Shown: positions 37,075 through 47,455, counted from the first letter of the stretch. The stretch: DNA of 64,000 bases from Algoriphagus sediminis (GCF_030403435.1 NZ_JAUEPH010000002.1:677383-741382); one strand, 5' to 3'. Notes: generated by a model from the letters alone, not told the origin. Made by a program: numbers and translations.

Positions 37075-38502
37075 TTATTTAATTTTTTCAGCAGAGAATC
37101 CTTGAACTTCTAGCCCTGTCACTTTTTCACTTTCTAAATTGAACTCGAAAGTAGTACCATCATTCTTATCAAAAAAGCTGGTCTCAGAAGTGGGAAGGAG
37201 TAGTGCGGGTTTATCCAAAACATTCCCTTCTATATTTAGACCATTTTCTTTTAGTGTGATATAAACCTCGCCGAAATCTTCGAATTTATAGGTGCCTACA
37301 AATCTATTTCTTTCATCTTCAGTCAGTTGAACCACCTTCTTTTTGTTTGGGGTGATCCCTGGCAGTCCATATTCCTCTACTATGCTGAGGAGAATTTCCT
37401 GAATTATGCTTCCATTATCTGAATTAACCATAATTACCACTGCCACAGGTTGGTCTTTCCAAGCAACTAGATTGGCCCGAAAGCCTTCATCTGCTCCGCC
37501 ATGTCCGAAGGTAAACTCATTCACTCCTGGGCCAAGGCCATGGTTTTCTAATCCGGGAGTTAACATCTCTTCTACCGTAGATACTTTAAGGATACCATTC
37601 TCTTTGTTTTGGTAAATATTTTGAATCTCCTTGGCATAAAGGATTAATTCTGAGGGAGTTGTCCATAGGCCTGCTGCAGCCATTTCTGGATAAATTGGCC
37701 ATTTTCCTTCCACCTCGGCGCCATTTGAACGGTAACCTGTGGCTGCGATGGAATGAAACTCATCAGGCAAGGGGTTAGCGAAGGTACTGCCTGTCATACC
37801 AATAGGATTTAAAACATTCTCCTGCATTATTTCAGGGAAGTCTGAAGATTCTAGATCAGTAATCATTAGCTGCATAATCGTATATCCACCGCCAGAATAC
37901 ATCCAGCTTTCCCCAGGTTCTTTATATACCCGAACAGAATCTGTATTTCCTTCTCCATCCAAAACTTGGGGTACCGTTGGAACGGTGTCACCCTTGTCAT
38001 ATCCGGGAAAACCCCAAACGGTAAGCCCTGCTGTGTGATTCAGGATTCGTCTAGTGGTAACTTTTTCCTTCTGGGTAAATTCATTTTCAGGAAGTTTCCA
38101 GCTCTTTAGGTAATTATTCACATTTGAGTCTAAATGAATAATGCCCTGCTCGGCCAGTTGATGGGCTCGAAGCGCAGCAACAGGTTTACTTATGGAACCT
38201 GCTAGGAACATGGTCTTCGAGGTGACTTTTCGGTTTTCAGAACTGTCTGCTATACCATAGCCTTTTGCCCATTCGATTTCACCATTATAAATCACGGCTA
38301 TACTCACACCGGGTATCCCTAATTCCTTTAGGCGGCTCTTAATGTTAAATCTGGGGATACTATCACCTTCTATTTGGAGGTTTGGCTGAAGCCCATTCTC
38401 AATTCTGGATATTTTTTGAGCAAGCTCTTCTTCCTTATTCTCATCATTTTCTGTGCAGGCAAAGCCAAAAAGTAAAAGCGATGCTATTAATAGTTTTTTC
38501 AT
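37075..38502 (-). CDS. Serine hydrolase lipoprotein (beta-lactamase/AmpC-like fold)
   Basis: Lipoprotein of 475 residues with lipobox GFAC near Cys16. The nucleophile motif SxxK is SISK near residue 100, the YSGGGY motif (YxN position) near 201, and HGG near 334 stands for the KTG position. A C-terminal lipocalin-like domain (from about 395, FVGTYKFEDFGEVYITLKENGL) is usual for Bacteroidota esterase/peptidase members. Substrate may be a D-peptide or ester; beta-lactam resistance should not be assumed. Confidence 0.83.
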   Translation of the reverse strand: MKKLLIASLLLFGFACTENDENKEEELAQKISRIENGLQPNLQIEGDSIPRFNIKSRLKELGIPGVSIAVIYNGEIEWAKGYGIADSSENRKVTSKTMFLAGSISKPVAALRAHQLAEQGIIHLDSNVNNYLKSWKLPENEFTQKEKVTTRRILNHTAGLTVWGFPGYDKGDTVPTVPQVLDGEGNTDSVRVYKEPGESWMYSGGGYTIMQLMITDLESSDFPEIMQENVLNPIGMTGSTFANPLPDEFHSIAATGYRSNGAEVEGKWPIYPEMAAAGLWTTPSELILYAKEIQNIYQNKENGILKVSTVEEMLTPGLENHGLGPGVNEFTFGHGGADEGFRANLVAWKDQPVAVVIMVNSDNGSIIQEILLSIVEEYGLPGITPNKKKVVQLTEDERNRFVGTYKFEDFGEVYITLKENGLNIEGNVLDKPALLLPTSETSFFDKNDGTTFEFNLESEKVTGLEVQGFSAEKIK

Positions 38503-38560
38503 TTCAATAGTGCTGAGTTAGGTGCGAATTTACCCATTTATCCTTCCCTTTAGAATGCTT

Positions 38561-38596
38561 CAAAACAAAAAAAGCCTCGGGTCTGACCCGAGGCTT
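38561..38596 (-). terminator. Rho-independent terminator of the azurin gene
   Basis: Perfect eleven-pair stem (AAGCCTCGGGT / ACCCGAGGCTT, 38572-38596) with a three-base loop. On the minus strand it is followed by a run of T residues. It starts 21 bases after the azurin stop. Confidence 0.9.
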
Positions 38597-38617
38597 AATT
38601 ATATTTTAGAATTTCAA

Positions 38618-39118
38618 TTACTCTACGAGGAATTTTCCTCTCATGATGGAGTAGTGTCCTGGGAAGCTGCAGATGTAATCGTAGATTCCTGGCTCCGGTG
38701 CATCAAACGTAACCGAAGTAGTTTCTCCGCCTCCAATTAGGGAAGTGTGAGCGATGATAGCATCACTTTCTGGAATATACTCATTGTCTGCTGCGGAAAT
38801 GGCCTCTGTTGCAAACGCTGCAACATCGGTACCCTTCTTAAGAAGAACAAAGTTATGACCCATTACAGCCTTATCCATTTGGCCAGTATGTGTTAAGGTT
38901 AGGGTTACCTTTTGTCCTGATTTCACTCTGAATTGAGCTTTATCATATTGCATTTGATCATTTGAGGAAAGCTCCAGGGTAACCTCAGCAGGTACATCCT
39001 CCTGAACTGATTCAGTAGCAGTATCTGTAGTAGAACTTTCTGATTCTGAGCTTCCGCCACCGCCACAGCTAGCTAAAAGGAATACAATTGAGAAAATTTG
39101 AACTAATCGTAGTTTCAT
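38618..39118 (-). CDS. Azurin/plastocyanin-type blue copper lipoprotein
   Basis: Lipoprotein of 166 residues, lipobox LASC (Cys18), followed by a Gly/Ser/Glu linker that lifts the domain from the membrane. The cupredoxin domain shows the copper ligands in order: GHNFVLL (His), then YICSFPGHYSIMRG (Cys, His, Met). YDKAQFRVKSGQKVTLTLTHTG is the azurin-type opening. It transfers electrons in the periplasm, probably to a terminal oxidase or reductase. Monocistronic with its own strong terminator. Confidence 0.92.
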   Translation of the reverse strand: MKLRLVQIFSIVFLLASCGGGGSSESESSTTDTATESVQEDVPAEVTLELSSNDQMQYDKAQFRVKSGQKVTLTLTHTGQMDKAVMGHNFVLLKKGTDVAAFATEAISAADNEYIPESDAIIAHTSLIGGGETTSVTFDAPEPGIYDYICSFPGHYSIMRGKFLVE

Positions 39119-39253
39119 CTTTTATGTGTTGTTTTGTTTTAAATCGGTTTAATTCTATAGGGTAATAACTACTTGTTTTAAAAGTGGTTCAAATTAAAGA
39201 AGATTCCCTAAATAAGAAAAATGGAATTTTAAATTGAAGTGCTGATAGTTTAA

Positions 39254-39619
39254 TCAGGAGTCACCACATCCAAAGGTTATTTGATGGCCATCGGGATCTG
39301 AGATGTCGAAATCCTTCATTTTGTAATCTCTAGAGGCTAGAGGAGTTTCCACAACCACACCTTTTTTAAGACATTCTTCATAAATGGATTCTATATCATG
39401 AACAAAAATATAGATCAAGGATCTGAATGTTTTTGAATCAGCATTTTTATCCATAAGACTTAAATGAATATTTACCTCTCCACGTCTAAGAACAGCATAA
39501 CTCACAGGATCTTCCCAAGAAAATTCCAGGTTGAAACCCAGCTTTTTCGTGTAGAAATCTATAGATTTTGACATGTCTCGTGCAGGTAGAATAGTCGCGG
39601 CGTGTGAGAAGTTTTCCAT
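39254..39619 (-). CDS. VOC family protein (glyoxalase/bleomycin-resistance fold)
   Basis: Cytoplasmic protein of 121 residues with paired beta-alpha-beta-beta-beta modules. ATILPARDMSKSIDFYTKKLGF opens the first module, and DFDISDPDGHQITFG closes the second with the usual metal-site glutamate position replaced by Thr. The DPDGH motif is a reliable family mark. Antibiotic binding is only one of many roles; no substrate is implied. Confidence 0.8.
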   Translation of the reverse strand: MENFSHAATILPARDMSKSIDFYTKKLGFNLEFSWEDPVSYAVLRRGEVNIHLSLMDKNADSKTFRSLIYIFVHDIESIYEECLKKGVVVETPLASRDYKMKDFDISDPDGHQITFGCGDS

Positions 39620-39810
39620 TTATGACATGTTAATATTTTCACTTATAGTTGATTACTCTCTAGCAAGCGAAACCATTAATGCGTAGGAAGGAATCTTTTA
39701 TTGAATAATGTTCAAAATAGCACTAATTTGTCATATCTCTATAAAAATGGAGTCTCAGATAGATTTTTGTGGAAAATGGAATTTTATGATTCACTTAACC
39801 AATCGAAGTC

Positions 39811-40248
39811 ATGAACAATGTAAAAAAGTGGAATGAACTGTTTAAGACAGGAAACTTAGAAGGACTGAAGGATTTATTGGATAGGCAGACTGTTTTCTAT
39901 TCCCCCTTGGTTTTCAAACCACAAGTAGGAAGGGCTTTAACATCATTGTATTTGAAAAGTGCATATAAGATGTTCTTTGGCATTGGAAATAATTCCTTTA
40001 AGTATATCCGTGAAATTCATTCAGACACTGATACTATGTTGGAATTTACCTGCGAAATCGAAGGAGTTTTAATCAATGGCGTTGACCTCATCAAATGGAA
40101 TGAAAAGGGAAAGATTCAGGAAATTAAAGTCATGATTAGACCAAATAAGGCTATAGAAAAGGTAAAAGAAAAAATGTCTGAAAATATGGCCAATATCAGT
40201 GCAATGGACAAAATAAAGCTAAAGACTGCATCTTTTTTTGGGTCATAA
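39811..40248 (+). CDS. SnoaL/NTF2-like protein
   Basis: Small protein of 145 residues with the pattern of a cone-shaped NTF2-like fold: an N-terminal helix (VKKWNELFKTGNLEGLKDLL), strands, then EGVLINGVDLIKWNEKGKIQEIKVMIRP, typical of SnoaL-like domains. No catalytic residues can be assigned. It stands alone, preceded by a 191-base gap shared with the divergent VOC gene. Confidence 0.7.
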   Translation: MNNVKKWNELFKTGNLEGLKDLLDRQTVFYSPLVFKPQVGRALTSLYLKSAYKMFFGIGNNSFKYIREIHSDTDTMLEFTCEIEGVLINGVDLIKWNEKGKIQEIKVMIRPNKAIEKVKEKMSENMANISAMDKIKLKTASFFGS

Positions 40249-40390
40249 CGAGTATAAATTATCATTTCTTTCAATGGGTTGTCTCAAACTCAAGGCCCCT
40301 TGAAGCATCGACTTATAAGATACCCTTTATAAAAATCCTGATAGGATAGTAATCGATAAGACTTATTTTCATGGAACTTTAATTGTTGTT

Positions 40391-42613
40391 ATGAAAAAAA
40401 TTAAGCTTTTAATCCCCACTTTCTTTCTCTTTTCAACACTAGTCTTTGCTCAGCAAACAGAATTCACTGTTGAAGATATCCTTCGTGTAAAATCTCTTAA
40501 TAGCCAAACTTTGAGCCCTGACGGGATCTGGCTTGCAGGTATTATTTCTGACGGAAAAGCGAGGTTTGGAACAGATCATTTCCGATTTAGGGATCCGAGT
40601 TACTTAAATGTAAGGCCTGGGATTCCGGTTTTGATCAACACGGAATCAGGTGAGCAGGTGGAGATCTTTGGTGCTCAGGCAAGAATAATGGACTTGACAT
40701 GGTCTGAAGATGGAGGAACGCTTTTTTTCTTTGAACAGAAGGATGAGGAGTTGGTCTTAGGCTCTTATAATGTCAAAAAAAACAAGGTGGATTATCCTAA
40801 AATTAATAATAGCGATCGTATTACAGATGTTTTTGGAATAACTCCTTCTCCTAATGGTGAATCCATTATAGTTGGAATGAGGGAAGAAGATTGGTTTGAT
40901 AAAGCCATGGAAGAGTATAAGGAAGCAACCGAAGGACCAATTGTGGTCTATGATGGAAGTGCAGATTTTTTGAAGTGGGATCAGATAGGAGTCACTGCTT
41001 CCCAAGCTTCACTGGTATCCATTGATTTAAAATCTGGACGAATTTCTGAACTTCTCCCGGTTTCGAGCTATTCGGGAATTCAGTTTTCAGAGAATGGCCA
41101 ATTTCTCAGATTTAATGAGACCATTCGAAATAAGACGTCTTATTCTCGAAATGACGAATCGGAGTACCAAGTAGGATATTTGGACCTGGAGACGCCTGAT
41201 TCTGTCAAGTATATCTATGAGAGGAATGAAAAAAGGCGGAATTATGACTGGGACGATCAAGGGCTGAGATACGCTTGGCTAGATTCAGGGAATGTCTTAA
41301 TCAATTCATTAGAAAGTCCATTAGAAGAACCTCTTAATCTCACCAAAGGAAAAGCCTTCGAGGACGAGGAGAAAGAAAAAGAGGTAAAGTTTTCGATTAC
41401 TTCCTTTAGCCCCTCAGGGAATCAACTTTTGCTTTCATCCGAGAATGCCTGGTGGACTATTGACTCGAATGGTGATAACCTGACTCAAATTTATGAACTA
41501 CCTAAAAAAGAGGAAAGAGATAAAGCACCAAGTCGAAATTATATTAAGTGGTCTGAGGATGAAAATTTCATTTATGTGAGCTATTCTGAAAAAGATCAAT
41601 GGAATCGGGGAATCCAGCGATTTAATATCTTAGAGGGCGATTTTGAAGATTTGATGACTAGTTCTGACCTGTATTCAAATTGGAGTTTTGCTGATGAATC
41701 TGATAGGGTCGTTTACAGTTTATCTGATGGGGATCGACCAGATGATGTTTACTCAAGCACATTGGCTTTTGATAACCAAAATCGCCTCACTGATTTAAAT
41801 CCATGGGTAAGCGAAAAGAAGTGGACTAAATCTGAGCTCATTACCTATCGGGATGTGGACGGGGAAGAGCTCAAAGGAATTTTATATTACCCTGTAGATT
41901 ATGATCCAGAGAAAAAGTACCCACTGGTTCTGGAAGTTTATGAGACTTTTTTCAATAATGGCTATAGATCATCCATGAATCTTATTGCCAATCAAGGCTA
42001 TTTTGGGCTAAGGCCATCAGTAGATTTAGAAGAAGGTTATCCCGGAGAAGCCTGGATGAAGGGTGTAGCTGGAGCCATAAATAAGCTTGTTGAAGAAGGA
42101 AAAGTTGATAATGATAAAGTAGGTATTCATGGAACTAGCTATGGTGGATATGCCACCTCTTTACTTATCACTCAGACGGATCGATTCGCTGCTGCCATAA
42201 ATATCTCAGGCAAGGTGAATATTATTAGCTTTTTGGGCGATAGCCCAAAGATCGGAACCAGAAATTATGCAGCTGCAGAAGTTGGACAGGATCGGATAGG
42301 GGGACAGTTTTGGGATGAGCCTTTAAAGTACTTTCAAACCACAGCTGTTTTGTATGCTGATAGAATAAAAACTCCTCATTTGCTCCTTACTGGGGAAGGG
42401 GATTGGAATGTTCCGGGAACCAATACCCGTGAACTTTATTATGCCATGAGAAGGCTAGGTAAGGACGTCACTTGGGTGAACTATATGCGAGGTGGTCATG
42501 GTGCAGGCTGGGCTAGTGTAGAAAGTGATTATTACGATCAGTGGGAGCGAATGCTAACCTTTTATGAGAAGTATTTCTTTCCTGAAGAAAAAGATGAATC
42601 TAAAGAAGATTAG
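40391..42613 (+). CDS. Prolyl oligopeptidase family S9 peptidase, exported
   Basis: Protein of 740 residues with a signal peptide (cut near FAQ, residue 21). The first 470 residues form a WD-like/beta-propeller region. The C-terminal alpha/beta hydrolase domain carries the nucleophile in HGTSYGGYATSLL (Ser near 582), the acid in LLTGEGDWNVP and the histidine in RGGHGAGW. It cleaves short peptides, often dipeptidyl units, in the periplasm. It converges with the uracil-DNA glycosylase gene, one base apart. Confidence 0.88.
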   Translation: MKKIKLLIPTFFLFSTLVFAQQTEFTVEDILRVKSLNSQTLSPDGIWLAGIISDGKARFGTDHFRFRDPSYLNVRPGIPVLINTESGEQVEIFGAQARIMDLTWSEDGGTLFFFEQKDEELVLGSYNVKKNKVDYPKINNSDRITDVFGITPSPNGESIIVGMREEDWFDKAMEEYKEATEGPIVVYDGSADFLKWDQIGVTASQASLVSIDLKSGRISELLPVSSYSGIQFSENGQFLRFNETIRNKTSYSRNDESEYQVGYLDLETPDSVKYIYERNEKRRNYDWDDQGLRYAWLDSGNVLINSLESPLEEPLNLTKGKAFEDEEKEKEVKFSITSFSPSGNQLLLSSENAWWTIDSNGDNLTQIYELPKKEERDKAPSRNYIKWSEDENFIYVSYSEKDQWNRGIQRFNILEGDFEDLMTSSDLYSNWSFADESDRVVYSLSDGDRPDDVYSSTLAFDNQNRLTDLNPWVSEKKWTKSELITYRDVDGEELKGILYYPVDYDPEKKYPLVLEVYETFFNNGYRSSMNLIANQGYFGLRPSVDLEEGYPGEAWMKGVAGAINKLVEEGKVDNDKVGIHGTSYGGYATSLLITQTDRFAAAINISGKVNIISFLGDSPKIGTRNYAAAEVGQDRIGGQFWDEPLKYFQTTAVLYADRIKTPHLLLTGEGDWNVPGTNTRELYYAMRRLGKDVTWVNYMRGGHGAGWASVESDYYDQWERMLTFYEKYFFPEEKDESKED

Positions 42614-42614
42614 A

Positions 42615-43190
42615 TTATCTATTGATTATCTCTTCAATTCTTTCTTGTAGAATTGGAATAACGTCTTTCTCAAACCAGGGATTCTTTCTCAGCCATAAAT
42701 TATTTCTGGGAGAAGGATGGGGCAAAGGAAGGTATTGAGGTAAATGATCTTTAAAATTCTTCACCGTTTTGGTTAGTGTGGTGTAAACACCATTTTCCAA
42801 ATAGTATTTTTGGGCATAAGAACCGATTAATATAATCAATTCAATGTTTGGCAGTTGGTCAAATAATGGTCTATGCCATTTCGGGGCACATTCCGGTCTT
42901 GGAGGTAGATCCCCTGACTTTCCCTTGCCGGGATAACAGAAGCCCATTGGGATTATAGCAAAGATCTTTTCATCATAGAATTGGTCTGGGCTCACCTTCA
43001 TCCAATCACGCAGGCGAATTCCACTTGGATCATCCCAAGGGATTCCGGACTTGTGAACCTTGCTGCCGGGGGCCTGACCAATTACAGCGATACGTGCCGC
43101 TGTATCTGCTCGAAGCACGGGACGAACTCCATCTTTTAAATAAGGTTTGCAAATTTCACAGGCTCGGATTTCACTGAGGAGTTTTTGCAT
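42615..43190 (-). CDS. Uracil-DNA glycosylase family protein
   Basis: DNA-repair-type protein of 191 residues. Motif A-like VIGQAPGSKVHKSGIPWDDPSG lies near residue 36 and the motif B-like LPHPSPRNNLWLRKNPWF near 152. A CxxC pair (ACEICKPYL) at the start recalls the iron-sulfur-linked cysteines of family 4/5 enzymes, but the other two expected cysteines are not clearly placed. It may recognise bases other than uracil. Confidence 0.8.
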   Translation of the reverse strand: MQKLLSEIRACEICKPYLKDGVRPVLRADTAARIAVIGQAPGSKVHKSGIPWDDPSGIRLRDWMKVSPDQFYDEKIFAIIPMGFCYPGKGKSGDLPPRPECAPKWHRPLFDQLPNIELIILIGSYAQKYYLENGVYTTLTKTVKNFKDHLPQYLPLPHPSPRNNLWLRKNPWFEKDVIPILQERIEEIINR

Positions 43191-43207
43191 TCTTATGTTT
43201 CAGAACT

Positions 43208-43549
43208 CTAGGAAAGCTCCTTAGCCACATGGTCTAAGGCAGTATCGACCACGAAGTTTAGAACGCTGGTTTTAAAATGCTCCATACGAATTTTGCTTAA
43301 CGCCGTCTGTTTAAGCCCATTCATGAGAAGGAGATCCTTCTGGCTTTCCACTAACCATTCAAAATCCGCAACTGTCAATTCCCCAGCAGCCAAAAGGCTA
43401 GTCCACCTTTTTAGAGACTCCTTAGAATCTTTAAGAAAGGCCATTACGTCGGCCTGGGCTTCATCCTTGTATTGCTTTACAGTGAGCTTGGAGAGTTCCA
43501 GAGCTCCAGTTTTTAAATCCTCAAAAATTGCTTCAAAATCAGGTTTCAT
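43208..43549 (-). CDS. Conserved hypothetical helical protein
   Basis: 113 residues, predominantly helical and charged (ALELSKLTVKQYKDEAQADVM; LTVADFEWLVESQKDLLLMNG). No signal peptide or recognised domain. One base separates its start from the stop of the lipoprotein gene upstream, so the two are probably co-transcribed and may work together at the cell envelope (inference). Confidence 0.65.
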   Translation of the reverse strand: MKPDFEAIFEDLKTGALELSKLTVKQYKDEAQADVMAFLKDSKESLKRWTSLLAAGELTVADFEWLVESQKDLLLMNGLKQTALSKIRMEHFKTSVLNFVVDTALDHVAKELS

Positions 43550-43550
43550 A

Positions 43551-44003
43551 TCAGTTGCTGTTTAAAAATGAATTGGCTTCTTCTGGTTTTACTTTCTTGG
43601 TTTCTAAACCGAGGATAATGTCGAATGCCTTTTCGATTTGAGGTTTTGCCTCATTTACGAAGACCTTACTTAATTTTGATTCTGATTCCCATCTTTTGAT
43701 AAAACCTCCGTAAAGGTTCTTTTCTGGATCCAGCAATATCTCCCACATTCTGACCGTCTCGGTATTATTCTCACGATTCTTTTCGTACTCATACATTTTC
43801 TGCATGGCAAGGTTCACTTCATCGATTTTCGCTTGTTCACTTGAGTAATCATTAACAGCTTTATCCATGAGTGCCAAAGCTTCAACTTTAGCAGAAATGG
43901 TTTCCTTGTAGGACATTTGGTCAAAAAATGCCGTGCTCGTTCCACAACTGCTAAGAATAGCCAGGAGCAGCAAAATCCCAAAACTCTTATAGATTTTCTT
44001 CAT
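43551..44003 (-). CDS. Hypothetical lipoprotein
   Basis: 150 residues with lipobox LSSC (Cys20), then a helical charged region with repeated hydrophobic heptads. Family not recognised. It forms a two-gene unit with the following helical protein. Confidence 0.65.
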   Translation of the reverse strand: MKKIYKSFGILLLLAILSSCGTSTAFFDQMSYKETISAKVEALALMDKAVNDYSSEQAKIDEVNLAMQKMYEYEKNRENNTETVRMWEILLDPEKNLYGGFIKRWESESKLSKVFVNEAKPQIEKAFDIILGLETKKVKPEEANSFLNSN

Positions 44004-44313
44004 ATTTAAATAGTTAGGCTTACCTTAAATTTCAGTAATTGGTAATTATTTGAATTCGTAAAAGTTGATTCTATGGCTGTATCCAGCCGAAAAGTTTAAA
44101 TAAGCTAATAATTCTTACCGTGAATAGCAATTCACGGATGGAGCCAAATGAGCAAAATATAAAAAGCAGAAAATCATAAATGCTCTTAGTCTTCAATTGA
44201 CCATTTGCGAAGGACTTGGTTTCTCAAAGAAAAACTGCTTAGGAATATGACTCTAAAAGTAAACCCAGTTATTTAGAGGGTGATTAGTCAGATATTTAAG
44301 ATTAAATTCCAGC
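44004..44313. other. Divergent non-coding gap with one hairpin
   Basis: 310 bases between divergent genes. An eight-pair perfect inverted repeat (CCGTGAAT at 44118-44125 with ATTCACGG at 44130-44137, four-base spacer) is the only structure seen. Without a T-run it is more like an operator than a terminator. No promoter box is clear. Confidence 0.5.
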
Positions 44314-45612
44314 ATGCCGAAAAAAATAGCTATTTCTTTCCTCTTGATCCTTTTGTACTCCCAGCTCGGATTTGCTCAAAAAGAATTGCCCCAGTCTTCA
44401 CCTTCTAAACTAGGTTTTGATGAGAATTTCATCAACCAAAAAGTGGATTCCATTATGCAAATGGGGATTGATAGCATGGCTTTTCCCGGAGCACAGGTTT
44501 TAGTAGCGAAGAATGATACGGTTATTTTTCATAAAGCTTATGGGTTTCATACCTATGAAAAAAAGCAAGCGGTCGCTTTAAATGACCTCTATGATTTAGC
44601 ATCCGTAACCAAAATTACCGGGCCTTTACCTGCTTTAATGAAATTGGTAGATGAAGGAAAACTAAATCTTGACGAGCCTTTTAGCACCTATTGGAAGCCT
44701 TGGAGAAACAGAAAGGATAAAAAATACCTTACTCTTCGGGAGATTTTGGCTCATCAGGCTGGCTTGGTTCCATACATTGTGTTTTTAAACAACGTGCTTC
44801 GGAAAAATGAGAAAGTCAAAAAGAGATTTTTACAGGACTTACCTGACAAACGATTCCGGGGACAGGTGTATGATGGAATTTATATTAATGATCGCTTTGA
44901 ACGAAAAATGAACCGGATCATTAATAGATCTAAAGTTTCAGAAGAAAAGAAATATTTGTACTCAGGACTGACATTTTTGATTTTCCCAAGCCTTATAGAG
45001 GAGCTTACCGCAATGGATTATCAAAGTTATTTAAAGGAGAATTTTTATGATCCCATTGGCTGTTCCACTCTGGGCTATTTGCCGGTGGCTCAAAATTTCG
45101 AAAATGAGATCGTTCCTACAGAATTCGACTCCCTGTTTCGCAAGACCCTGGTTAAGGGCTGGGTGCACGATGAAAATGCAGCTTTGAAAGGTGGTGTGTC
45201 AGGAAATGCAGGCCTATTTGCAACGGCTAATGACTTGGCGAAATTGATGCTTTTTTATCAGAATTACGGAAAGGTGAATGGGGAACAACTCGTTTCAGCT
45301 GAGACAGTTCGGGAATTCACCAAAGTTCAATTTCCAGAAAACGATAATCGCCGAGGTCTGGGTTTTGACAAACCCTTATTGAACCATGCCGAGCTTCCTT
45401 TGGGCGAAGCATACCCTTCTCATTTGGCAAGCCCTGAAAGCTTTGGACACTCCGGGTTTACGGGGACGTTTGTTTGGGCAGATCCTAAAAAAAAGATTAC
45501 TTATATCTTCTTATCGAATCGGGTTAACCCAAACCGTGATCATAGAAAATTATACGATTTGGGTATAAGAGAAGCAGTTCAAGACGTGTTTTATCAGGCG
45601 GAAGAGAGATAA
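44314..45612 (+). CDS. Exported serine hydrolase (beta-lactamase-like fold)
   Basis: 432 residues with a signal peptide (cut near FAQ, residue 22). SxxK is seen as SVTK near residue 99 in DLASVTKITGPLPAL, with YSGLTF near 210 in the YxN position and GHSGFTGTFVW near 378 in the KTG-like position. Bacteroidota relatives are often linked to N-acetylmuramyl or D-peptide hydrolysis or esterase activity. The substrate is not determined by sequence. It converges with the esterase gene downstream. Confidence 0.83.
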   Translation: MPKKIAISFLLILLYSQLGFAQKELPQSSPSKLGFDENFINQKVDSIMQMGIDSMAFPGAQVLVAKNDTVIFHKAYGFHTYEKKQAVALNDLYDLASVTKITGPLPALMKLVDEGKLNLDEPFSTYWKPWRNRKDKKYLTLREILAHQAGLVPYIVFLNNVLRKNEKVKKRFLQDLPDKRFRGQVYDGIYINDRFERKMNRIINRSKVSEEKKYLYSGLTFLIFPSLIEELTAMDYQSYLKENFYDPIGCSTLGYLPVAQNFENEIVPTEFDSLFRKTLVKGWVHDENAALKGGVSGNAGLFATANDLAKLMLFYQNYGKVNGEQLVSAETVREFTKVQFPENDNRRGLGFDKPLLNHAELPLGEAYPSHLASPESFGHSGFTGTFVWADPKKKITYIFLSNRVNPNRDHRKLYDLGIREAVQDVFYQAEER

Positions 45613-45619
45613 CATTAAC

Positions 45620-47455
45620 TCAATCTATATTTTTCTTTTCTACTACCCAACCTTCTGAATTCGCCAAACCTGGAGGATTGGTGGTAAATAGTTTTCCTGC
45701 TTCCTCATCACCCTTCAATTGCCACTGATACCACTTGAGAGCAACTCGCGCGAATTCTCCACCATGAGGCTGCCCATAGGTGCCTCCATGTCCCACATCC
45801 AGATTTCCCACAAAAACAGGAATATGATTGATCCGATTGAAATCATCCATCCCGTTTCCATAAGCGATATCGGATTCTCCTCCTAGCAAGTAAAGGGTAG
45901 GTACCTTGATGTTATTTAGTTGGTCTTTATTGACCTGGGGCATCCCGGGCATTCCACCTCCGGAGTTTCTTAAGACCCCACTGTTAAATACCCCAACAGT
46001 GGAAATTCTAGGATCTCCTGCAACTTCTAGTGTCTGCAGCCCTCCGCATGACATACCACTCACGGCAATCTTATCAATGTCGATCTTTTGGAAATATGGA
46101 CTGCTTGGATCATTATTTTGGGCTATAGCCCAATCTATCCCATCAAGAAGTTTTTGCGATTTGGAACGAACATCCGTCTGTTTGGGCATAGTGCCAATCG
46201 CAACCACAAGGAAGCCGTGGGATGCTATTTCGTTTAGAAAGTTGACATGCTCCCAAGGGGAATCAAAGCAGGCACCATTTCCCCAGGCGATAATTGGGAG
46301 CTTATTGGCTCTGCCAAAGCTATTTATATCCTGTGGTCTAAAGATGGTATGAGTAGGTAAGCTGATCTCAGAGGTCATTACAGCAGGATATTCACCAGTA
46401 CCTCCATCTTCAATGACTTCGCTAACCGTGCTCTGCTGAAAAGCCAAATGTTCCGAAAAGAAAGGTAAAGCTTTGGTTTCAATGCGTTCGGCTATACGAT
46501 TGAGATGGTCGCCCTGATAACTTTCGTAAAGATGCTCTATCTGATAGGAGTCTAGTATCTCATGCAGCTTTTTGGTGGCTTCACTGATGCCTCTGTCTTC
46601 TGTTCCTGCATCCATCCCAATGGCTTTCAGCCTTTTCAGGTTGGGAATGTATTGATCGATTACCGTAAGCGTGCGATTCGCTGTGATCTTATTGATAATG
46701 TCCTGCCTTGGTGATCCATCCTTTGCCGGAAGGTCAAGGTAAAAAGGAGGGTTTTGAGGATTAGGTGCAAAAGCCGCTGAAGTGGCAAGTGTCGCTACTT
46801 CAAAAAATGAAGCATCCTCAATTTGTTCAGGAGTGAACTCTTCGAGTTTAGAAATCAACTCAGGGTTCGTACTTGCTCCTCCATCCATACAGCATGGACT
46901 TAAGGCATAAATGGCCGAATAAACATCCGGATATTTCATCCCTAAACGCAAGGTACCATAGCCGCCCATGGAGTGTCCGGCAAGTCCTCTGCTGGCTTTA
47001 TTAGGAAGTGTTCTGTACTTGGCGTCAATGTAGCTTACCAGCTCCTTCGCAACGAAAGTTTCCCAATCTCCAACGGTTGGTGAGCTCGCATACATACTTC
47101 CTTTAAAGGTATTGTAGGCATTTGGCATAACCACAATCATCTCCTTGGACGTCCCTGCAGCCAGTGACTGCTCGATGACATTCTGAAGATTGATCCAGTG
47201 ATCCTCCCAACCAAACCACTGGGAATCATTATCTGTAAACCCATGAAGCATGTAGAGAACTGGGTATTGCCGGTCCGGGTCAGTTTGATAAGAAGGAGGG
47301 AGGTAAACCGTTACATCTCGATCTGCCGGATCTCCGATTAGATTGCCCTCCAAGGCAAGGCTATGGACCTTAATCCGCTCTTTGGTGCCTTTTTGGGCGT
47401 AGGCTAGATTCAGTCCAAGGCATAGAAATAGGGTGAGTAGAAAAGTCTTTTGCAT
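45620..47455 (-). CDS. Two-domain alpha/beta hydrolase (esterase D-like plus PETase/chlorophyllase-like)
   Basis: Exported protein of 611 residues with a signal peptide (cut near AYAQ, residue 20). The first domain (about 25-340) is esterase D/feruloyl-esterase-like: [14 protein letters not shown] near 65 and nucleophile [13 protein letters not shown] near 160. The second (about 355-600) has [24 protein letters not shown] near 395 and nucleophile [14 protein letters not shown] near 470, with GHGG near 560. Two complete hydrolase domains in one chain suggest deacylation of a complex ester, perhaps a decorated glycan (inference). Confidence 0.8.
   Translation of the reverse strand: MQKTFLLTLFLCLGLNLAYAQKGTKERIKVHSLALEGNLIGDPADRDVTVYLPPSYQTDPDRQYPVLYMLHGFTDNDSQWFGWEDHWINLQNVIEQSLAAGTSKEMIVVMPNAYNTFKGSMYASSPTVGDWETFVAKELVSYIDAKYRTLPNKASRGLAGHSMGGYGTLRLGMKYPDVYSAIYALSPCCMDGGASTNPELISKLEEFTPEQIEDASFFEVATLATSAAFAPNPQNPPFYLDLPAKDGSPRQDIINKITANRTLTVIDQYIPNLKRLKAIGMDAGTEDRGISEATKKLHEILDSYQIEHLYESYQGDHLNRIAERIETKALPFFSEHLAFQQSTVSEVIEDGGTGEYPAVMTSEISLPTHTIFRPQDINSFGRANKLPIIAWGNGACFDSPWEHVNFLNEIASHGFLVVAIGTMPKQTDVRSKSQKLLDGIDWAIAQNNDPSSPYFQKIDIDKIAVSGMSCGGLQTLEVAGDPRISTVGVFNSGVLRNSGGGMPGMPQVNKDQLNNIKVPTLYLLGGESDIAYGNGMDDFNRINHIPVFVGNLDVGHGGTYGQPHGGEFARVALKWYQWQLKGDEEAGKLFTTNPPGLANSEGWVVEKKNID

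Noticed and set aside
37075..38502. Antibiotic-resistance beta-lactamase
   Set aside because: The fold is shared, but the C-terminal domain and lipoprotein form point to the esterase/peptidase branch; resistance cannot be inferred.
40300..40330. CTCAAGG-CC-CCTTGAAG hairpin after the SnoaL gene as terminator
   Set aside because: Two-base loop and no T-run; probably chance or a weak site.
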